From CAYLYM01 sp964387645 (GTDB lineage: Bacteria; Calditrichota; Calditrichia; RBG-13-44-9), in contig CAYLYM010000042.1 of NCBI GenBank assembly GCA_964387645.1, forward strand, positions 1 through 29,179: a stretch of DNA of 29,179 nt, in the 5' to 3' direction. The notes beneath the pieces were generated by a model, which had not been told where the DNA came from, made no database searches, and saw only the letters and a program-made list of their open reading frames with translations. Of this stretch, positions 24,720-29,179 are shown piece by piece; position 1 is the first letter of the stretch, and every line of letters starts with the position of its first letter. The position numbers and the translations under genes were made by a program.

Positions 24720-25700
24720 ATGTCAAAGACACAGGAACATATAATATTGAAGAAAGATCGTTTACAGGAATTTATTGAAGATCTTTCCCATTTATTTCCA
24801 GAGCAGGTGGAATTGGATGTGCCGTTGGCGCCTTTAACAACCTATCAGGTTGGGGGTCCGGCTAAAGCCCTTGTTTACCCGAAAAGTCGGGAGGTCCTCC
24901 AGCAAGTACTGAAGAGGTGTCATCAGGAAAATATTCCAATTTTCATTCTCGGAGGTGGTTCAAATATACTGGTTCACGACGATGGTCTGGATGCTGTGGT
25001 CATTAGTTTGCAAAAGTGTTGTGCAGAATTATTTCGTCGGGATCAGCAGGTATATGCTGGTGCTGGTGTAATGGTGTCTGAATTAGTGGAATATTGTGAG
25101 GCGAATGATCTGGCGGGGCTGGAATTTATGTCCGGCATTCCAGGGACTGTGGGGGGAGCTTTACGGATGAATGCGGGTGCTTTTGTGGGCGAAATTGGTG
25201 ACCGTGTTATTACAATTGAAGCGTTATTAACAGATGGTGAGTTTGTAGAAATTCCAGGTTTGCAGGCCGGATTTGGTTATCGCCGGGCGGACCATTTAAC
25301 AGATAAGATTTTATTAGGTTGCTGGCTGCGATTATTTCCGGGCACTCGCTCTGAACTGGAGAGCGCTCGACTGGATTATTTGAAACGAAGATCCGCAAAA
25401 CAACCTCTGGAATATGGGTCATGCGGCAGCGTCTTTAAACGACCTCCGGGTAATTATGCAGGAACTCTGATCGAAAAAGCCGGCTGTAAAGGACTGTCAG
25501 TCGGTGGAGCAATGGTTTCTCCAAAACATGCAAATTTTATTATTAACTACAATCATGCTACAGCCAGGGATATTTACCAGCTCATTCAAAAGGTTCAAAG
25601 AGAAGTTTATAAAAAGTTTGGAACCTGGCTGGAATTAGAAGTCAAATTAATCGGTTTCTCTGACGATGAAAAAGAAAAGGTCGCTCAACCGCGGGAATAG
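24720..25700 (+). CDS. murB: UDP-N-acetylenolpyruvoylglucosamine reductase MurB
   Basis: MurB is the FAD enzyme that reduces UDP-GlcNAc-enolpyruvate with NADPH to UDP-MurNAc. The 326-residue protein has FAD-binding segments TTYQVGGPAKALVYP (40-54) and FILGGGSNILVHDDG (75-89), the GIPGTVGGALRMNAGAF loop (139-155), the catalytic serine Ser237 (SCGSVFKRP) and a C-terminal glutamate in LELEVKLIG (Glu305 or Glu307). Size and the RRSAKQP-to-CGSVFKRP region fit type II MurB, as in Staphylococcus, rather than the longer E. coli type I. The ATG at 24720 gives about 30 residues before the FAD domain, which is plausible. Its 3' end overlaps the predicted ftsQ start by 35 nt. Confidence 0.95.
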   Translation: MSKTQEHIILKKDRLQEFIEDLSHLFPEQVELDVPLAPLTTYQVGGPAKALVYPKSREVLQQVLKRCHQENIPIFILGGGSNILVHDDGLDAVVISLQKCCAELFRRDQQVYAGAGVMVSELVEYCEANDLAGLEFMSGIPGTVGGALRMNAGAFVGEIGDRVITIEALLTDGEFVEIPGLQAGFGYRRADHLTDKILLGCWLRLFPGTRSELESARLDYLKRRSAKQPLEYGSCGSVFKRPPGNYAGTLIEKAGCKGLSVGGAMVSPKHANFIINYNHATARDIYQLIQKVQREVYKKFGTWLELEVKLIGFSDDEKEKVAQPRE

Positions 25701-26472
25701 GCAGTACCAGTTGGTTAGAAGGAATAAGAAGGAAAGGGCTCCTTTTCCTTCGCCAACTTTCATTCTGGCTACCATTGTATGCATAATTGTTGGATACGGA
25801 TTTTACCGGTTTGGGCACTATATGGTTACTGAATCAGATATGTTTAAATTGAAAAGTATTCAAGTGGTTGGAAATAAATACATTGAAAAAAAAGAGATCT
25901 TGAAATTGGCTGATTTAAAGACCGGTATTCGCCTTTTTCAAATTAATCCGGATAGTATTACAAAACGTATTTTACAAAACCCTTATTTTGAGGGCGCCAG
26001 TGTAAGTCGATCTCTTCCTTCGACGCTGGTGATTGCTGTGCAAGAACGTCAGCCGGTAGCTTATCTGGTTGATGTTCGTGTTTACATGGTAGACCGAACG
26101 GGGATCATTCTCCGTAAAAAACCAGGTATGTCGCTGGCGAATTATCCTTTAATTACCGGTCTTTCTGTCAGAGAACTTTTACAGGATCGAAAGCCTCTGA
26201 AAGATGCTTTGAAGCTTTTATCACGTATTCAAGAAGTAGATTCACAGATTTTGGATTTTGTTTCTGAAGTCCATATTGACAGGAAAAAAGCACCCTGTCT
26301 GTATTTAATTCGCGGTGGTGCGCTGGTTGAATTGGGATTTGAAAACACCTATAGAAAGATTTTCCTGTTGAGTGAGTTTTTCAAGAAATCTCCCATCCTC
26401 AACCAGCTTGATCAGATAAAAAAAATTGATCTGACTTTTTCAGATCGAATCGTGGTAACAAGGAAAAGTTAG
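25666..26472 (+). CDS. ftsQ: Cell division protein FtsQ
   Basis: FtsQ links early and late division proteins through the FtsQLB complex. The 268-residue protein has a very basic cytoplasmic N-terminus (1-25), one transmembrane segment (about 31-50), a POTRA domain (about 60-130, FKLKSIQVVGNKYIEKKEIL and PYFEGASVSRSLPSTLVIAV), and the FtsQ beta domain from QERQPVAYLV onwards (YMVDRTGIILRKKPG). Position between murB and ftsA confirms it. No ddl gene lies upstream as in E. coli. The ATG at 25666 lies inside murB (35-nt overlap) and keeps the positively charged tail expected for the positive-inside rule; a shorter form from TTG 25711 is possible. Confidence 0.92.
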   Translation: MKKKRSLNRGNRQYQLVRRNKKERAPFPSPTFILATIVCIIVGYGFYRFGHYMVTESDMFKLKSIQVVGNKYIEKKEILKLADLKTGIRLFQINPDSITKRILQNPYFEGASVSRSLPSTLVIAVQERQPVAYLVDVRVYMVDRTGIILRKKPGMSLANYPLITGLSVRELLQDRKPLKDALKLLSRIQEVDSQILDFVSEVHIDRKKAPCLYLIRGGALVELGFENTYRKIFLLSEFFKKSPILNQLDQIKKIDLTFSDRIVVTRKS

Positions 26473-26481
26473 GATCGTGAT

Positions 26482-27714
26482 ATGGAAACAAGAATTATTA
26501 CCGGACTTGATATTGGAACAACCAAAGTGTGTTCTGTGATTGTAAAACAGGATGCAGATGGCCAGCTTAACGTGGTGGGTATTGGCAGTTCTCCTTCTTA
26601 TGGATTGCGTAAAGGTGTGGTTGTGAATATTGATCAAACGGTTCAATCGATTAAACGGGCCATTGGCGAGGCGGAAACCATGGCCGGAGTAAAAGTTGAT
26701 AGTGTTTACGTGGGAATCGCCGGTGACCATATTCGCAGTTTGAATAGTAAGGGAGTTGTAGGTGTAGCTCGGGACGATCACGAAATTACCCAAGAAGATG
26801 TAGATCGAGCTATTAATGCGGCAAAGGCGCTGGCGTTGCCCATCGATCGTGAAATCATTCATGTCATTCCACAGGAATTCATTGTTGACGATCAGGATGG
26901 AATACGCGATCCGATAGGTTTATCGGGTGTCCGCTTGGAAGTTGAAGTGCACGTGGTTACGGCTGCGGTAACCTCGGCTCAGAATATCGTGAAAAGCGTA
27001 GAACGGGCCGGATTTCGGGTTGATGAGATCGTCCTGGAACCTCTGGCCAGCAGTTTGGCGGTTTTGGATGACGATGAGCGAAATCTGGGTGTTGTTCTGG
27101 TAGATCTGGGTGGCGGAACAACTGACATTGCCATGTTTTTTGAAGGCCACATTCGCCACACTTCAGTAGTTGCACTGGGTGGCCAGCATGTAACTAATGA
27201 TATCGCTATTGGACTCCGTACACCGCCAGAACAAGCAGAGACTATAAAGATCGACCACGGATGTGCTTTTTCTGATTTGATTAAAAAGAATGAAACGCTT
27301 ACAGTTCCTGGTGTGGGAGGCCGCGCCCCACGCATCATTTCACGCTCTGTCCTGATCGACATTATTCAACCGCGGATGGAAGAAATTTTAACCCTGGCCT
27401 ATCAGGAAATGGAAAAATCCGATTTAATGAATTTGATGGCTGCTGGAGCCGTGATAACCGGTGGTGGCGCTATATTGCCAGGCACAGTGGAATTGGCTGA
27501 GGAAATTTGGGGAATTCCTGTCAAATTAGGTGTGCCGAAATATTTGGGTGGATTAACAGAATCGGTGCGCAGTCCCGTCTACGCTACGGCAGTGGGTCTT
27601 ACCCTTTATGGCCATCGCTATCAGGATGAAATATCTTTTCAGCGGCGAAAAAGTGATACTTTGTGGGAAGATGTCCGGGAAGGTATAACAAACTTTTTCA
27701 AGAAGTTTTTTTAG
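26482..27714 (+). CDS. ftsA: Cell division protein FtsA
   Basis: FtsA is the actin-like ATPase that tethers FtsZ filaments to the membrane and recruits later division proteins. The 410-residue protein shows phosphate-1 motif GLDIGTTKVCSVIV (8-21), the FtsA-specific 1C insertion (with SVYVGIAGDHIRSL), phosphate-2 VLVDLGGGTTDIA, and the adenosine motif AAGAVITGGGAILPG. The extreme C-terminus LWEDVREGITNFFKKFF is an amphipathic helix that serves as membrane anchor. It begins 9 nt after ftsQ and ends 52 nt before ftsZ. Confidence 0.97.
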   Translation: METRIITGLDIGTTKVCSVIVKQDADGQLNVVGIGSSPSYGLRKGVVVNIDQTVQSIKRAIGEAETMAGVKVDSVYVGIAGDHIRSLNSKGVVGVARDDHEITQEDVDRAINAAKALALPIDREIIHVIPQEFIVDDQDGIRDPIGLSGVRLEVEVHVVTAAVTSAQNIVKSVERAGFRVDEIVLEPLASSLAVLDDDERNLGVVLVDLGGGTTDIAMFFEGHIRHTSVVALGGQHVTNDIAIGLRTPPEQAETIKIDHGCAFSDLIKKNETLTVPGVGGRAPRIISRSVLIDIIQPRMEEILTLAYQEMEKSDLMNLMAAGAVITGGGAILPGTVELAEEIWGIPVKLGVPKYLGGLTESVRSPVYATAVGLTLYGHRYQDEISFQRRKSDTLWEDVREGITNFFKKFF

Positions 27715-27766
27715 TTAAGTCAATTGATATAAATTAAAAATAAATTCAAAAAATGAGGAGGTTAGT

Positions 27767-28957
27767 ATGAGCGAAGATAGTTTCCCGATGAATATTTTAT
27801 TAGATGAGAATTTTGAGCAGCGTGCGATGATGAAAGTGGTTGGAGTTGGGGGCGCTGGCGGGAATGCCATAAATACTATGGTAGAAGCACAATTAAAGGG
27901 AGTAGATTTTATAGCTATCAACACCGATGCACAGGCTTTAGAGCAAAACAAAGCGGCAAGACGAATTCAAATTGGAAAAAGGCTCACCCACGGTCTGGGT
28001 GCTGGAGCAAATCCTGAGATTGGGCGCCGGGCCATTGAAGAAGACAAAACCGATGTGGAAGAAGCGCTGGCCGATGCAGACATGGTTTTCATCACCGCTG
28101 GTATGGGCGGCGGCACGGGAACAGGAGCAGCTCCTATCGTAGCGGAGATTGCCAAAACCAATGGTGCCTTAACAGTCGGTATTGTTACTAAACCGTTCCA
28201 GTTCGAAGGTATGAAGCGCATGCAGCGTGCCGAAGAGGGTATTGAAGAATTGCGGAAATATGTGGATACTCTTATTGTTATTCCTAACCAGCGTCTTTTT
28301 GCGGTAGTGGATAAGTCTACCCCGCTGTTGGATGCCTTTAAAGTGGCAGATGAAGTATTACTGCATGCCACCAAGGGTATTTCTGATCTGATTGCTATTC
28401 CTGGCTTAATCAACCTGGATTTTGCTGATGTTCGTACTGTGATGGCGGATATGGGTCATGCTTTGATGGGAACCGGTTTTGCCAGTGGCGAAGGGAAAGC
28501 AGCACAAGCAGCTCAGCAGGCCATTAGTAGCCCCTTGCTGGAGGGTGTGACCATCCGTGGCGCTCAGGGTGTGCTGGTTAATATTACCGGTGGCCCGCAA
28601 ATGACCCTCCACGAGATTAGCGAAGCCACCTCTATTATTTATGAGGAAGCCGGTGATAAGGCCAATATTATTTTTGGCGCAGTTATTGATGAAAGTTTGC
28701 AAGACTCGATATTTGTGACGGTTATTGCAACTGGATTTGATGTTGATGGAAGGTCTGCCACTTATGAACGAAAAAAGCAGAAAGTGGATAAAACCAATTT
28801 GGATCTACCAACATATTTGAGAGAAAAAGATAAACCCAAAACTGTAAAACGTCCTATTAAAATGAATCGTATGAACCAAAAGGATTCAGACTCTGAACTG
28901 AAATTGCCATTGGATGATATAGATATTCCTACATTTTTGCGTAAACAGATTGATTAA
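27767..28957 (+). CDS. ftsZ: Cell division GTPase FtsZ
   Basis: FtsZ is the tubulin-like GTPase that forms the division ring. The 396-residue protein has GVGGAGGNAINTMV (26-39), the tubulin signature GGGTGTG (114-120), NTDAQAL (52-58), and the T7 synergy loop NLDFADVRTVM (216-226) with its catalytic aspartates. After a linker of about 45 residues rich in Lys and Asp comes the C-terminal binding peptide DDIDIPTFLRKQ, which contacts FtsA. A strong GAGGAGG ribosome binding site precedes the ATG at 27767. It closes the dcw cluster and is followed by a terminator hairpin. Confidence 0.98.
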   Translation: MSEDSFPMNILLDENFEQRAMMKVVGVGGAGGNAINTMVEAQLKGVDFIAINTDAQALEQNKAARRIQIGKRLTHGLGAGANPEIGRRAIEEDKTDVEEALADADMVFITAGMGGGTGTGAAPIVAEIAKTNGALTVGIVTKPFQFEGMKRMQRAEEGIEELRKYVDTLIVIPNQRLFAVVDKSTPLLDAFKVADEVLLHATKGISDLIAIPGLINLDFADVRTVMADMGHALMGTGFASGEGKAAQAAQQAISSPLLEGVTIRGAQGVLVNITGGPQMTLHEISEATSIIYEEAGDKANIIFGAVIDESLQDSIFVTVIATGFDVDGRSATYERKKQKVDKTNLDLPTYLREKDKPKTVKRPIKMNRMNQKDSDSELKLPLDDIDIPTFLRKQID

Positions 28958-28987
28958 TTCAAATTGATTAATTCAATATAAGAAAAA

Positions 28988-29020
28988 AAGGCCGCCGAAA
29001 AAATTGGGTGGCCTTCTTGT
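28988..29020 (+). terminator. Hairpin terminator after ftsZ, possibly bidirectional
   Basis: AAGGCCGCC (28988-28996) pairs with GGTGGCCTT (29007-29015), nine pairs with one G-U, around a 10-nt loop. On the plus strand the tail CTTGT is only mildly U-rich. On the minus strand the stem is followed by a run of seven T, so it would stop transcription from the right more strongly. It probably ends the ftsZ transcript and may also serve a convergent gene beyond the window. Confidence 0.75.
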
Positions 29021-29179
29021 AAAGATAAATTAAATCGTTCTAAAAACCTAAACATCGATCGTTTTGATCTTTCAGAGGTTCATACCCTTGAACGATCATA
29101 GAAAATTTCTGCTTATATTTCTATATTCTTTGCATTAGTAGAAGATGGTATAGTTGGCCATCTGGTTATCAGATATACG
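29016..29179. other. Right-edge intergenic sequence
   Basis: No gene can be supported in these 164 bp. On the minus strand one frame is open from the edge to a TAA at 29113-29115 (21 codons), and on the plus strand one frame is open from 29102 to the edge, so either could be a gene fragment. An inverted repeat GATCGTT/AACGATC (29057-29063 with 29091-29097) surrounds a 27-nt loop. Confidence 0.3.

Noticed and set aside
27967..28413. Long antisense frames across ftsZ (148 codons) and elsewhere under murE, murF and ftsA
   Set aside because: They lie opposite strongly conserved genes, have low-complexity Ser/Pro/Arg-rich composition typical of shadows, and have no ribosome binding sites.
29013..29179. 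Plus-strand frame running from the terminator to the right edge, broken by one TAG near 29099
   Set aside because: It passes through the terminator hairpin, has no start codon context and no recognisable family; too short to claim as a pseudogene.
1..29179. CRISPR array, tRNA, rRNA, intact insertion sequence or prophage
   Set aside because: I saw no regularly spaced repeats, cloverleaf-forming sequences, transposase or phage genes in reading the window.

Overview
The window is a stretch of bacterial core chromosome, A+T-rich (by eye about 40% G+C, lower between genes). It looks like a Gram-negative-type bacterium of the Fibrobacterota-Chlorobiota-Bacteroidota (FCB) neighbourhood or a deep relative such as Calditrichota, KSB1 or Marinimicrobia. 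That placement is an inference. It rests on gene order, a PASTA-bearing FtsI in a complete mraZ-to-ftsZ cluster, a SPOR-domain lipoprotein beside yebC, and the cysteine-motif variants of IspH. MurE carries the DNPR signature, which points to meso-diaminopimelate peptidoglycan. No marker gene fixes the phylum.

Left part (1-6232). All intact genes are on the minus strand: the start-proximal part of queG (runs off the left edge), ispH with a 4-nt-overlapping 2x[4Fe-4S] ferredoxin, a GDPD-family phosphodiesterase, an RNase Z-like metallo-hydrolase, and a NifS/IscS-type cysteine desulfurase. Between the last two lies about 870 bp that is not empty. It holds a decayed ArsC/Spx-family gene on the plus strand, with the catalytic Cys replaced, one frameshift and one in-frame stop, and upstream of it a G+C-rich patch of unknown origin.

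Middle part (6540-11177, plus strand). A SPOR lipoprotein is followed by yebC, ruvC, ruvA, ruvB and queA: a Holliday-junction processing block with a queuosine gene at its end.

Right part (11441-28957, plus strand). This is a full division and cell wall (dcw) cluster: mraZ, rsmH, ftsL, ftsI, murE, murF, mraY, murD, ftsW, murG, murC, murB, ftsQ, ftsA, ftsZ. Together these genes build the lipid II precursor (MurB to MurF, MraY, MurG), polymerise and crosslink it at the septum (FtsW, FtsI), and assemble the division machine (FtsZ, FtsA, FtsQ, FtsL). A sigma70-like promoter with two TGGGG boxes 10 bp apart precedes mraZ and fits MraZ autoregulation. A hairpin terminator follows ftsZ. No ddl gene lies in the cluster.

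I saw no CRISPR array, prophage, intact insertion sequence, tRNA or rRNA, and no evidence of an undescribed multi-gene system. The most noteworthy observations are the ArsC-like pseudogene, the odd patch beside it, the ferredoxin coupled to ispH, the mraZ operator, and the small reading frames in the mraY-murD gap.
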